NCBI GenBank assembly: GCA_023653785.1
Contig: JAMKCH010011768.1
Span: 1 to 64,000 of the forward strand
Source: Ophioderma brevispina
Lineage: Eukaryota > Echinodermata > Ophiuroidea > Amphilepidida > Ophiodermatidae
Reading direction: 5' to 3'
DNA length: 64,000 bases
A program made the translations under genes and the position numbers. Within the stretch, counting starts at the first letter, position 1. Each line of letters opens with the position of its first letter. Below are positions 45,851-59,190 of this stretch, one piece after another. Under the pieces are notes generated by a model. The model was given only the letters and a program-made list of their open reading frames with translations. It did not search any database and had not been told where the DNA came from.

Positions 45851-47424
45851 TTTGGTGATGACATCAGGTTGTGGGACCATGATTTATCAGAGAGTAGTAG
45901 AATATTCCAGGTGACTGGTTTGAATCAATTCATGACACTGACTGATAATCGATAGTTTCACAAATTATGTCACTGGTAATGACTTCTTTTTTTCTTTTTT
46001 TGGCCATAGTTAATTCCACAAAGATTTGGAGAAGGGACCTTAAAGGTGCTTGTCCAGATTTATGTCTACTGTGTTCTCAACTTGATCTGAGAAAGCTTGG
46101 CACTTGCACATAAGCCCCATAACGTCCCGTGGGAAACAAAATTGCGCCCCCCCCCCATGACAAAGGTCCCGCTTTTCATGTTGAAGGTCCGCCTTCGACA
46201 TGTGAAGTTTGCAGCTTGTGTAAAAGCGTGTTTGAAGGTTTGTGGTTATGTGCAATAATTATTGAGTCAATACACTTGCCGGCGATACTATTGCAACCGC
46301 ATCAAGAATAACTTAGATAAGATACGCAGTAAAACAATTATTGAACACATATGAAGTGGTTTAATGGGAAAACGGAATTATATAACCATAAACGAATTAC
46401 ACTTAGGCCTAAGGTGTTTTACTCACGTGGTGCCTAGGGAAACCACTTCCGAGGAATTTTCAAATGAAAACTCATACCACTGAGGGGGCATAAGACAACG
46501 GCCACAGGTGCAATATAATGAGTTCCGGTTGATCGTCTGGGAATTAGGGCAAATCATTGTTTTCGAAATGCGTCTAAATTGCTCGATGGTTGTATCTGCT
46601 CTAAAGGACCAATTTACATATATTACACAAACATGACAATTGTACATTCTTTATTTTTTGTGTGGGGGATGGGCGTATTGCATAGGTTTGTACAGCAAAT
46701 GCTCGTGAGTGGAATCGCTCTTTTCAGCACATAAAGGGTTAATTATTTTTCTGATTATGTAATTAATTTTGTTTATGCATATGAACATACATAGGAGAAA
46801 AATATTTCTGGCACAGGGTTTGCTAATTTTATTTTAAAATACCTCCCGTTGGTGCCTAAGGGGGGGTTCCTAGGACCCAAGCTAATTAATCATTAACGGG
46901 CAAGAAAATTTTAGTAATTTTGTTATGGAAAGAAGCGCTCGATAATGTACACATTACAAAAAATTTAGAGTTCGAAAATATTTTTCACGAGTGAGAAAGC
47001 GCCGAAAAAACAAATCTTGGGATACTTAGTAAGCAGATAGTGGCACAATGTGCAGTTTGTTATAAAAAGCACCAAATTGGCAGAGAGGTAGATATTCCAT
47101 TCTGAAAAAAAATAGAATGGAACCACTGCACAGGTCAAGTTCAGGGCCATATGAGTCACGAAAGGTCAAATTCCTCTTGAGGGGCAAACCACTTAAAATA
47201 TTAAATAAATAAGTCTGATTGATAGAAGAGTACCAAATTGTGCGAAAAACATGTGTAAAATACACATATTACCTGGAGAAGTATTCTCTTAAGAATAAAA
47301 AGGGGTGTTGAAGTTAGAAGACCAAATCATGTACTTTAGGATGCTCATTAAGGTCATTTTAAAACTTCGGTACATAATGTTATATATTTCTAAATTTACC
47401 AGATAATGCTTTGATTATCATAAA
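45851..47424. other. No gene recognised
   Basis: Apart from the MITE-like end at 46,035, only AT-rich sequence and a C10 run at 46,148. Confidence 0.5.
46035..46120 (+). mobile_element. Single MITE-like end (ttaaaggtgcttgtcc)
   Basis: ttaaaggtgcttgtcc at about 46,039 closely matches the terminus of the MITE at 8,346-8,611, but I found no matching right end. Either a truncated copy or chance. Confidence 0.3.
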
Positions 47425-47800
47425 AAATACATCACGGTCCTCGACTGCTTGTGTCGCCTGTGCGGTTGTGAATGATTGGCCTCATATCACCTGTGACTTG
47501 ATATGTGACATTGACAAAGAAAAAAAAACAATGGGGGTTTGCATGTAATCTCCGTAAACCAAGTATGGTTCCAATGAACTTCACCTTCAAATTGGGTTTT
47601 AATTTACACGTTCAGTCTATTTTTAAACTTGAACTCACATGACCTTTGACCTTAGGTAGTGACCTGTGACCCTCCATGGTGCACCTATGACGAAATTTTG
47701 TTTAAATCCATCAAGTATGAAGATATTACAGGCAAATGTAACTTTTTCACAACAGACCTCAACAAAGTGACCCCTAGGCGTTTCCAGCCTTAGGAAGGCG
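47425..47800 (+). repeat. Dispersed TGACCT-rich repeat, third locus, two units
   Basis: First unit about 47,425-47,620, with gtgcggttgtgaatgat and tatggttccaatgaacttca. Second unit about 47,636-47,790, with tgacctttgaccttagg, tgcacctatgacgaaatttt and a shared cctaggcg/ttccagcc end. Same family as 5.1 kb and 45.1 kb. Confidence 0.65.
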
Positions 47801-48259
47801 ACACAAAAAATAGATCGTGGTAGATAACACAATCACCTCTATCACTGTGCTATGGTCATTTCTTAAGCACCTGCAGTAATAAACTTATAATACCTTAAAG
47901 AGGGCCACCGTATTCATCTCTAATTTAAAAGCTTTCAACAAAGTCTACATACAGTCCTCATATGGTCATCTTTGTGCATTCACCACCACAAAGGCATACA
48001 GAGGTGCATCAGGGATGCAGGACACAGTTACATCTGGTGGAACATCCATTTTGAACTTTAGGGAGGAGATGGAGCTTGTATAAGATTGGTATTTCAGTGA
48101 GTTTTTCGACCGCTCTCTCGCGTTCGTAACACAGTAACAGCCATGGTGGTCTTTGATCTCGACCCCACCCCCCATCCCTTTCACTTGTGTCTTTTCCTTT
48201 TCAGATACTTCCTCGTGTACCCCAGTACCTATACTCTGATCTTTTATCCTCAATATGAC
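47801..48259. other. Possible LINE 3' flank, unassigned
   Basis: Directly 3' of the minus-strand RTE-like relic; could hold its 3' UTR, but no tail repeat was recognised. Confidence 0.35.
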
Positions 48260-50200
48260 TTATCATATTGCTTAGTGCCAAATGGCTCTCAGCTTCTCTG
48301 GACAGTCCTGATCCACTTTCTATCTATCCTGCGGCTATGTCAATCCATGCTGATGTAGCCATCCTCTGTCTTTCCAAGCAACCCGATCTTCTTCTGCTAG
48401 TCCGCCCATATGTACCAATGTATGCCGTAATATCAGCTCTCCATCTCCTCTTTTGCCTCCCTCATGCTTCCTTTTTCCCACATTGGCTCCCAATCCAACC
48501 TTCTTTTTCGTCCACTGTTGTCATTTCTACGTGAACATGCCCAGCCCATCTCCCCTTAATTCTTTTATTTTCAATAAAACATCGTAATTCCAGTCTGATG
48601 TCTGATAGTTGTACATCTGACTTTATCACGAAGGAGATTTGCAGATTTGCTTTCCATTTGCTCTTTGAGAGATTGTAGCTTCTTTCAAGGTATTTGGTTG
48701 TCGACCAGGTTCTGAAACCATAGTTCATGTTGGCAGGGACGAACTGCTTATAAATTATTACTTCGCAGGAATAGGAAATTTTGTGGAATCATACGATTTC
48801 CGTTATGTCTGCCAAAACAACGCATCCGATTTATCCGTCTCAATACTCTTCATTGCACAATCTTTCATTTCGGTCGGACCCAGGTATTTGTATTCAGCAA
48901 CTCTCTTTCTTGATTTCGATAGTAAGGATGATTTCTCTGTTTTGAGTTTGTCTGGACTAGTATTTGTTTTCCTTTAATCAATCTTTAATCCCACTTTGAC
49001 TCTAATGATAAAGGTCTTTTAGTTGTTGTTTCCATGTCCTTTAGGCCAAAAAAAATGGCTTTGATGTCCATAGATGACTTTTTAGAGTTGATTCCAAAAA
49101 TTAGGGTCGGTCGGATCAAACAATTTTTTTTTGGCCTACTGTTGAGGTAATGAGGCCACCTCATCTGCAAAACGGAGGTATGTTTAATTTTCACCATCAA
49201 CATTGATCCCTCTTTCCTCCAAGGGTAATTTTTGAAGATCGCCTCCATAGCTGCTGTACATACCTTTGGTGACAAATGTATCTCCTTGTCTCACTCTTCG
49301 AGAAAATTTCCATGATTTGCTATAATCCTTATTAGATGGATGTGAGATGGTGCATCTGTGAGATGTCTTCCAGAATGCAAATATAACCTTCATTTATACC
49401 ATTTGTTAGGGCCTTGAAAAGCTCTAGATTGTTCAATAAATCGACTGCCTTTCATGTCACGAATCCAATGCATAAATCTAGGTGGTACTCATGTGCTTTT
49501 TCAATGAGCTGAGTTATAGCATATAGGTGGTCCATGGTTGGGAAACCTTCTCTAAAACATGCCTGTTCCCCCTTGTTGTTGTTCATCTAGGTCTTACTGG
49601 AGTATGAATTTGCAGAATCTTTGTGAAGAGTTATACAGATGTGAGAGTAAACTTATTGGTCATCATTCTAGCCTGTTAGTCCCTTTCTTGTGCAATAGAA
49701 TTAACTTGGATTTCTTCCAGGATGATGGGATTTGTTTTTTGAAGGAATCTGAAAATTGGACATTTTAGTATTTGAATGGAATATTTCACTTCCACCTTCT
49801 AGTAGGATGTCTCTTGTTATATCATCCCGTGCCTATTCTCTTCGTCTCTGTCATTGCATTTTCAACTTCTAGTATTGTTGATATGTGAATTCAAGTTTTT
49901 TGGTGTGATTGTATCTTTCTCTTGCGGATCATTGTCTGCACATGAACTGTACAGTGCTGATAGAAGCAGAGCAAAAACTTAAGGACTTCCTCCCTGTTTG
50001 ATGTCAGTGTGCCATCATTTTGTTTTGCGCCAGTTTCTGTATGTACTCTTCTTTCGAATGATTTACTAAGTGCTGTCGGACCCCTTCTGCTTCTAGTAGA
50101 TGCAGAATTGTTTATTTCTCTCTTTCTAGTCATCTGTCTCCTTTTCTCTCTGCGTTGTTTATATACATGTGCATATTATACCTTCTCTAGCTGATTGTTT
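48260..50200 (-). mobile_element. RTE-like LINE reverse transcriptase relic, second copy type
   Basis: Minus-strand relic with motifs in order: IPSSWKKSKLILLHKKG (about 49,690-49,745); a broken NYRPISLLS block; DHLYAITQLIEKAHEYHLDL-like wording (about 49,480-49,540); RVRQGDTFVTK (about 49,270-49,305); GINVDGEN, then LRFADEVASL, a mutated FADD catalytic box (about 49,150-49,210). It ends with KGRWAGHVHVEMTT (about 48,545-48,580) and a Lys/Arg-rich GRQKRRW block. The RGVRQGD / KRWAGHV phrasing is RTE-type. It differs from the relic at 33.4 kb. Multiple stops and shifts. Confidence 0.75.
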
Positions 50201-53200
50201 CTTTTTCCCTTCATTCCTTTACGTTTGGAGTGTAAACCCTCGATTTCAATATCCTCCTCTGTTTTGGTCTTAAGTTTTGCCTGGTGGTGCTATGTTTATG
50301 CTTCTTCTAAGGATATCCGTTTGTACTGATGTATCGTCCTTCAAAGATTGAGTTTTCCTGATGACTCGCTGCTTTACAATTTTATTTTTGGGTCAAGCAC
50401 AAGCAATATATTGCGTCTCTAAACGGATTGCCTTATACATGTATTTAATAAAAAGTGGTCAAAATTCTAACCGTGTATAAGTTAATCTCATCATACGGGT
50501 GGTTTTGTATATGTGTATAAAGCCGGGTACTGGACCCTGATATTTGGGGTCAGCTGCACTCACCTACAGAAAGTTGAAGTACTGGTTTAGATAGAACCTG
50601 TCTAGATACATATGGTTTTGGAATAAAAACTTCTGAAATCAGGGCAAAAGATTTGATTAAACGTTTTTATTATTTCACTGTATGTCCAATAGTTCAAATT
50701 TTGAGCAATTTTTAGGGGTAGGGGGTAACAAGTCGAGCTCACTTCAAAATCGGAAACACAAAATGATCCTAAAATGTTATCTGAGAAAAGTTAAAAAAGT
50801 TTTATAAATGTGCTGATATTAAAATCTAGAGTTGTTATAATTGGGTTTTATTTAGGTATAGCCATTTTAATGTAATAAGTGCTTTGGGCAAAAGTTTTTA
50901 GCAAAAGTCTTGGTAGTTCCTTTTTAAAATATGTTATCCACAACATATTACTTGGTGAATTGAGCCAATTTTGGTTCTTGTAGAAGATAACAATGCTGGG
51001 CAGATTTTGGAAAGTTTGAAACCCCAAATATTTTATTTTTTTAGTAATAAGTGTTACCCCTACCCCTAAAAACATTGGCCCCCCAAATCGCCCAATTGGA
51101 AGCATACGATGAATAATAAAATCGAACGGTAGCGAAACTTTTGCCTCGTGCAGATTTTTTTTGAGTTATTGAAAAACTAACCCCCCAATTTTTTCGTATT
51201 ACAGGGGCGCACCATCTTGTTTGATAGCATTGTGGCTAATGTCCTTCTTCAAATAATACAGTACAAAAAATATCCAAGTTTAACAATATGCTGCCCACCG
51301 TGACGTCATAACTGAGAGTTTATTAACAGATGTCGTATCTAGGGGGTTTCACCATTCTGCAAGCAAAATTGGAATTATGGCAATGTGGGTACCAAAGTAC
51401 GCATAATATATAGTACTCTAAAAATAAGAAAATAATACAATAATTTTTTAATTTATAGTTTTATTAGTTTATTTAATTTTGTAATTAACATAAATACCAT
51501 TTTGGCATTTTACACAGGAAAGTACATGCATGCGGGGAACCCCCCCCCCCCACACACACACACACACCTTCCACATTGACAGGACATTCTGACCAGGTAT
51601 TACCTCCATTTTTCCACAGAAAATTACCACAAAGGATGAAATTACAATTACATAAAACCTTAATCATATTCGTTTGCGTTTTTTGGGAACACGGAATCAT
51701 TCGTTGGGGTGGGTAATCCTCCCCCCTTCCCCCCCCCCGCCTGGTGGGGACGAGTTAATGTAGTAATTTTCCATTTTAATACCAGTATTAATTAATATAC
51801 GAGATTACTTAACTCAAACTATACTTTCGTAAAAAAAGCTAATAAAACGCATGAAAATGCTTGGGCATTTACCACTGGAAAGTAAATACATAAGATGCCC
51901 CAATGACCTCAGTTGACCTTGAAGTAAGTGATGGTGTGAGGTGGTTCCATATCTTAAAATGATCAGTACTGGATTGTGAATCATTGTGCCAAGTGTCATA
52001 CTTTTATAAAGAAATGCACAATTCTTACAATTTATATGTCATTTGCAAACGTAACTATGGACACCCCCCTTAGGCCAATTAAGTGTTAAAAGCATTTTGT
52101 CCTGACCATGCGCTATTTGAAATCTGCGCGTGCTACTGTATATGGGATATGTTTATTGTGTTATGTGATCGGACGGCACCGTAGCGTCATACACCTTCAA
52201 GCATGATGCTTTCATAAGGTGTATTTCTATTAGTGACATGGCCAGAAGGGTTTCACTACCTAAGAAGGGTACCGATGAGTTGTACCAGTGGCTAGGCAAC
52301 CCCTGGGAGTTAACCAAAACCAGCTAGAAAAGCAGATGAGTAGATATGTCCAGTACGGCGCGCAACCCAGTAATAGGTCATCTGGACACCCATGCAATGG
52401 TCATATAGGGGCCAAAATGAAATGCTCCGATCAATTTGAAACACTACCAAAACTTGTTGATATGATCCAGAGATTAAAAAAGTGTACAGTCATAATTTCA
52501 TGTGACCTTAGTTGGGAGGGAGATACAAGCACCAAAAAATAGGTTCAAAGGTCAAATCAGAATTGTACAAATGTGTCTAGGCAAGTGGGCACTTTTCATC
52601 AAAATAAGGATTATAATTTTCCACGAATAGCTTTCCGCTATGGAGGAAATCATGGGGATGGAGAAAGAAGAAAACACGTCCACCATCATTTTTGACAAAC
52701 TGAGGGAGCATAGGCTATTTATCAGCGCCCCCCCCCCCCCCCCATTCACAAAGTGTTCATTGTAGACAATGCAACGCACCTTCAGATATAATATGTGATG
52801 GGGGTGTGTATGACACTCGAAAAGGGACTACCCCATGTAATTTTTTGGACCTTTTGAACATCTCTCGCCAAAAGGGGGACCTTTTTTTCTTGTTTTTCAA
52901 AATTTTTCGAATTTGGGCTATTTTTACAAAAAAATCAGTAAAAGTTGCACTTTTGGCCACATTTGTGCAAATGCTGCTACCAGGCTGGTTAACTAGGGTG
53001 GGAGGGATTTAAGGAGGACGCTTTAATTTGGGCCATTGTTGGTAGAATACTTTTAAAAAATGGTACTTGCAAGGCAATATGGGGGAGGGGACTTGTCGGG
53101 GGTAAATTCCCGGTTTGAGGTAGATTTTCCTAGTTGGAGGTTGGATTAGAGTCAGATTTCGTGGGTTTAGGTAACAATGTCCCCAGTGAGGAGGCAAAAA

Positions 53201-56200
53201 AGGCTGATTTAGCACGATTTTCCATTTTTTTCCCGTCAAAGCTTCGGGGGGGGGCTGCCACCTGCTCCCGCCTGTTATGCCAGTGGCTAATTTAAGCATG
53301 GAAACGCACCTTTACCATTTAATTTGAACTCAATTTGCTCAAGTTAAAGCAATAACAGAACGTTTTTGATGAGGGACCCCAATTTTCTAACTTGCTATTT
53401 TTGCACAAGTTGTGTTGGTATTGGCTAATAACTATGGCCTACATTGCGAATGGTAATGCCAAAAGTGATGTATTTTCATAAAAAGAAAACGATTTTGTAA
53501 TTAGGACCGAGGATCCCCGATTGTAATTAAACGGCGGCAATGGAAATGGCAAATTTATGTCCGTTCCAGTGTGAAAATCGTTGCCACCTCACAAAAATGA
53601 TATAGCTCTATCTTGACCTGCCTGAACCAACGGATTAACAAATAGATGAGCGTAGACACGTACTGATTCAAGGCTCTTCAATGGAAGGCCGTTACAGCAG
53701 CGTTGAATTATAATCGGAATCTCCGATATTATCTTAATTACACAATTACTTCTTTTGCGTAACATAGACAGTTCGAGGATTTCAATTCACAGGTATAGTT
53801 TACTAAAAGTTACCAATACAACTTGGCAAAAATCTCATTTGTTTTAGAAAAAATGTTGGGTGCGGGTGCTCTCAAAAAATGTGCGGGGTAATTGCTTCTG
53901 GTGCCTTCGGGGTGCTCCATGGAGATGTGGTCAAGTGCTTTTGTGCTTTATAGCCAAAATGAACTTGAATGATAGAGGTAAGGTTAATCGTTTTAAAAAT
54001 GTGGCGGTGTTACAGATTATTTTAAATGCATATGGCTAAAAGAGTTAAATCCTGTTGTCAATCTTAACAATACAATTGCACTGGCAAACATTTTGTGAGG
54101 TGGTGGAGCCACTTCGTGCAAACGTTGGGGGCAAAATTCCTATAAGCCATCTATTGCGACTCAAATTCCGATTGGTTGAAATCGTTAGGAGTACACTATC
54201 GTTTCTCTGATTTGGCCGATATGCACTATGACTAAGGAATTCATGTCAATTCGATTCTGTGCAGGGGGCTGTAAGCAGAGTTGATGTAATTGAGTTTTGT
54301 CCATTTAATTTGAATCTTGACTAACCAAAAGTATGCTAAGAAAGTATCTCGGCCTTTGTTTTGAATGACGTACTTTGGGAAGGGTGGTGGAGTATTAAAT
54401 GGGTGTCTTCAAATGATACTTATGCATAGTTCATAGAAAAGGGATAATGGGTCTGTAGAATAAGTGAGAGAAACATCTGCTTGAAAAAAAGGGATTTCTG
54501 CGGTCATTTGTGTGTTGCAGTTATTTCATATCTGAACGAAATAGAAGCCTCGATCATGAATATACTTTGTGCGTGAGGTTAGGTTCGGGCTTACAGGGTG
54601 CGTCAGGCGATTTATACTTGTTACAATGATGGCAAACATTATTTTTTTAGCTTTCAAAATTAGCCATTCACTGATAGTACCTATTAAGGTCAATTGTTCT
54701 GGGGGGGAGATTAAAGAAGGAATTTTGTAATTCGAGAGGCTAGAAAAATTCTCAAAATTAAACACAACACAATGAAAAAAAACAAATGCATTTGGGGTAG
54801 AGCTTTATTGAGGCATTTTGTGGGTGTAAAGGGGTCAACTCAAGATGCTTCGTGCGTGAAATGGCTTGCTTATGATAGTTTTTTACCTAGTTTCAATTAA
54901 AAGTGATTATACATTAGCAACCAGGGTGGGGGGAAAGGAAAAGCTCTCGTGTTGGGAAAAAAGAGAAGAAAGCAAAACCTTGTCAAAGGGGTATCTGGGT
55001 CTCCAAACTAAAAAAAACCCCTGGTTAAGAGCAATATTTTTCTTGTAAGGATACAAAAATATTTTCCCCTGCTGGGATATATATTAAAATGCTTAAGCTG
55101 ATATTTTCAAAGAAACCAGCAGAAATTATGCTTTCATAAAGCAATATTTCATTAAAAATACTAATAAGTGATAGTTAGAGTTACCCGAGCCAATGTATAA
55201 GTCATTCAAATGACCAAAATCCGTCTATGGTATCCCTATTGGTATATTCAATTACAATGAGGATTTTCACACTCTTCAAAAAACGACTGAATGCTGAGAC
55301 TAAGCTACTCCCTAGAATTATCTAGCATGGCACTTCATACATAGAGACCATGTAGATTTTCAAAAAAGTATGCAGCACATGGTTACCCTTCTAAGGTAGT
55401 GAACACCCATTTTTGGCCCTCTCTGGCCCAAGGAACTATATTGCATGAGACCAAAGTTGCCGGTCGTTTATCGCATTACACGTTATGCAAGCGGATTTTT
55501 AAATAGCACCCATGGTCAGACTACATGGTTTTACGTCATTGTTAGGGTATATAATTCCGTTTATATGAACCAATCGATATGGGTCAAAATATTTTATCGT
55601 TTGTAATTGTTATATTATTCGTTGTACGGGTTATCCTTTACACTGTTATGTCAACGCCAGTGTCATTCCTCCCCTTAACGCATATCAATTCAGTAATCAG
55701 TTGATATCCTGCGATGACGTGGAAAAAAACCTGGGAGCAGCAGCTTGATTTGGTAAGTTAGCGCGCGCGTAACATAGCAAACATCAACTATATAAGAAAA
55801 TATCGAGTATTAGTTATTACATTATATTAGATTCCCCAAGTGATTCGTGGAATAGAGCCTCTACTTTTTGTAGGTGGAGGTAATGAATTGAGGGGATTAG
55901 TATATAAAACTTTAGTCCGTGTTTGGGGTATGTGTTGCGGTAGCCACGATAGCCAAACCTGAGCGGTTGGGCGACATTTAACAGTCCCACTCAATAATCA
56001 AAGCATAAAACCCTACAATGTTCAAGAAAGCGCCAACTAAATCCCGGACTAGTTTCAGTGAAAGCAGGTGAATGAGCTGCTTTTATGATTAGTGACAGAA
56101 AAAGTTCGGCATTGTAATACACAGGTGAATTTGAAGCCTTCTAAAATTTATGATATGTCGTTGTAGGCAATGTTTAAAACCACTTCTGGGGTAGACAACA

Positions 56201-57310
56201 CTATGCATCACCATAGTATAATATAAAATACCAAAGTATTGACTGGACGAAAAAAACGATAAATTTTTATTGTAGGTGGCCCATTTCTTTCAATCCGATC
56301 TTCTTTGTATTGCGAGGAAGGATTTATGGTACTATATCTTTGAGTAATGGACGAAGTCAAAACTCCGCCAATGACTCTACCATCAACTGGATTCTACTCT
56401 AAAAGCCGTTTTTCAACAGCTTAAAATCTAACCAGATGATGTCAATGTCCTCAGGTCGGTTCTGTTTTATGTTTACGCACATGGCAGCTTCTGTACAAGA
56501 AATGGCAATTGGGAAATGTTATTCTGCTTTGTTTTCTGTCTCTTCAATTCTAGGAAAAAGGAGCATACAACAAAATTCAAGCAGTTCACAGTGAGGGGTT
56601 CTGCGATACTGAAAGAGCCTAACAAAAAGTTCGCGTACGCTTCTTTCAGTAGATTGTACAATGATATAAAAAACGTTTGTAGTCACATCAGATGGTACTA
56701 TTAACACATTCCAAAGTATTACACTCATAATATTATTAACTAATCCGCAATTGATTGGTGGCTGGTTCTTATTAACCTCGTCCCCCTGAGTCACAGTTAC
56801 TCCACAGTTGGTAATAAGGCAAGCGTTCTATGGTATGTGTATAAGAGAAATAGGAACACCATTTCATATCGATACTGGCTACCGCCCATCACCCCCTCAC
56901 CCTTCCGGTTCTGGGTGATAGGTCCGTAGCTATAACCTTGGAATTTGTTTTACTAGTGTGTCCTATCCCTCTGACTAGTAGTATTTTGTAATCTAACGAA
57001 TCGGGTTTAGTAATTAGGTTGGTCGTTTAATTCGCCTATACCGTATTTCCAATAAGGAAGTTTGTTCTCACTATTTAACCTAAAACCTTACTTCCAACAA
57101 TATTTACAAACTACACGGGAAAGTACATTCACCTACTTCCCCACTGTCAGCAGGATTAATGGTCCTGGGCACGCCCTTGTACATGTATGGTTTGTTTACT
57201 CTGAATGCGCATTGTACCAATACCTTTCACCAAATATACTCAAACCTAATTGAGTTATTCATGACGATGTGAGAAGGAAATCGTATTTCAGTGAACGCGT
57301 TGTGTATTAC
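50201..57310. other. Long AT-rich stretch without recognised genes
   Basis: Contains poly-C/CA patches (51,541-51,570; 52,727-52,743). A phrase at 53,195-53,230 (ggctgatttagcacgatttt) recurs near 63,925. A strong-looking plus-strand acceptor lies at about 56,552 (tctcttcaattctag) with only about 50 open codons after it. No coding relic of a known family was seen. On the minus strand this would be intron of the Pax gene. Confidence 0.45.
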
Positions 57311-57969
57311 CTTTTTCTGTAGTCTCGTGCATTTGATCTGGATCTTCGTCCCTGCTTCGTTTCTCACCTATTTCGTTCTTGCGACCCAAAATGTCGTCCA
57401 TAGCAAATGACATCTGCTTGGTGCCTATGTCTTTATCGACATCTTCCCTGCAACTAGCGCCTCTACTTTCTGCCTTATCTTCCTGTGCTTTATTTTTGTT
57501 ATTGTTACTGTCAACGCGATCTTCCTTTTCGAATCCTTTCCTGATTATTCTTGCATTGCTGATCTTAGCAGCCGCCATATTAGAACAATTGCGCAGAATG
57601 CGATTAATTGAACTCACACTGGGCAAGTTCTCTTTGTTACATACGCCATCATTAAGCAGTCTATCCGTCTCCCAGGCAAACATTGACGAGTTCTCTTGTT
57701 TATACTTTCTTATTTGATCCACACATGATTGGGTTGAGACGCGGGGTTTGCTACCCCCGATTGCTCCCGGTAGAATGGACCCGTCTGGCGTACAGATAAG
57801 GATCGTGGAGGACCCAACACAACCGTGAGAGACGAGTAGCTGTCGGGAGATATCGCAAGGTCTGAGACCAAGATGTGCCAATTCTAGTATTCGGATGTCG
57901 AATGTGAAGTGGTAGTGGTCGACCATTGGCGAAGAGTCCTCCGGGTTGGTTATGCCACCTTGACGGTAC
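57311..57969 (-). CDS. Internal exon with Pax paired domain and EH1/octapeptide-like motif
   Basis: Pax proteins are DNA-binding developmental regulators acting in the nucleus. Reading the minus strand, an acceptor (ttttatacag) precedes base 57,969 and a donor (aaaag|gtaata) follows 57,311, ending in phase 1. The translation carries paired-domain blocks in order: [32 protein letters not shown], an SMFAWE block, DRLLNDGVC and [13 protein letters not shown]. About 85 residues later SFAMDDILG resembles the Pax octapeptide, a Groucho-binding EH1 motif. [14 protein letters not shown] recalls Pax1/9 and [11 protein letters not shown] recalls PoxN, so I leave the subclass open. The beta-hairpin stretch [10 protein letters not shown] is present only in the +1 frame, because of an apparent missing base and an extra base near 57,890-57,955. 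The segments after GCV and WE are also disturbed by small indels. It could be a functional exon with assembly errors, a diverged paralogue or a young pseudogene. Paired-domain identity is secure; functional status is not. Confidence 0.85.
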
Positions 57970-58199
57970 CTGTATAAAATTAGACGGAGATTTAGCAACT
58001 GTAACTACGTGCACTGAATGGGGCAAATTAATTACCTATATTAACCATTTTTGTGTCGCGTGCTTTATCCGAAAGACACCGTCAAAGAATTGATTTTCCA
58101 GTATGCGGTGTGTGATCGTCCCAAAAGGTTAAACAGGTACGGTAACATTTTGTGTCATACTTCTTCTTACTCTTGGACCCCTGTGCGCGACGTGTGATA
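57970..58199. other. Intron upstream of the paired-domain exon
   Basis: Immediately 5' (minus strand) of the Pax exon. The polypyrimidine tract is short (aaattttatacag). No earlier Pax exon was found between here and the window edge. Confidence 0.4.
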
Positions 58200-58420
58200 T
58201 TTTTGCGTCAAAGGTCAAAAGAGTCAAATATGAAACACATGCTTAAATGGTCAAATAGCTATATAATCATGCTTGTCTCTACAGCCATCTGTGACCTCTG
58301 ATCTGCAGTTTAAGTGTCAAAGGTGATGAAAGATGGTCAATTATAAACATGCTCATACAAATAGCAATGTTTTGTGCCTAACTGTGATTACGTTAAGGGT
58401 TCAAAGGTCAATTTTATGGC
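58200..58420 (+). repeat. Degenerate tandem repeat, gtcaaaggtca type
   Basis: Two units of about 115 bp share tcaaaggt, a ggtcaaat block, a cttaa/cata block and a catgctc/catgctt block. Diverged. Confidence 0.45.
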
Positions 58421-58739
58421 CATTGATAACCATGGCCCTTTTAGGGTATCCATCACTGTTTTCTCAACAAACTTAATGAACCGGTTCATTAAGTGCTAAC
58501 GTTTTTTACTTATGTAAATAATACATTTATCGGCAGTACGGTATTGATTTGAAAATTAATATTTTTTGTTAGATCAAATTATATAAAGTGTTCTCACTTA
58601 ATTTATCTAATCAGTGTCTGTACATGAAGTACATGGGTTTTTTAGTAAAACGGATCTCACCAATTTTAAAGAAAAAGAGGAAGCCAGCCAGCAAGCAATT
58701 GCCTTAATAACCATTTGGTCGAATAGCCATTTGGATGTT

Positions 58740-59190
58740 AAACCCAGAGAGAAGTGATCTTAAACATTGATTTTTTAGGTATTACCCCAACTGGAGATTA
58801 GACCAGATGGGACATAGACCAAATTAATGGATATTAGACAAAATGGGATTAGGACCCCAAAATAGGTATTAGACCAATGAATATGAGACGCTGGATATTA
58901 GACTAAATGGATATTAGGACCAAATGGATATTAGACCAGAGGATGTAGACCAGATGGATAATTGGACCAAATTGTATTGACAGATGGGTTATTTAGACCA
59001 TGCGGTTTTATAGCGATGGGATATTACACGATAGGGTTTAGACCACATGAATATTAGGTTACCATGGCTGTTTAGAATAAAATGGTTATTAGCAAGTTAA
59101 ATGTTATTAGACTAAATGGTAGTAGACCCAATTGGAGTTAGACAAAATGGCCATTAGACCAATTGGGAGCGCCAAATGGCAATTCACCGA
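58740..59190 (+). repeat. Degenerate minisatellite, 'ggatattagaccaaatg'
   Basis: More than fifteen imperfect copies of a 17-20 bp phrase, for example ggatattagaccagagg, ggatattagactaaatgg and ggccattagaccaattgg. The best-conserved part is 58,860-58,960. Confidence 0.8.

Noticed and set aside
56552..56704. Strong plus-strand acceptor (tctcttcaattctag) followed by about 50 open codons
   Set aside because: No donor, no known domain, and a competing minus-strand frame; could be chance.
57379..57717. Plus-strand frame opposite the paired-domain exon
   Set aside because: The Pax domain is on the minus strand; the plus frame is a by-product.
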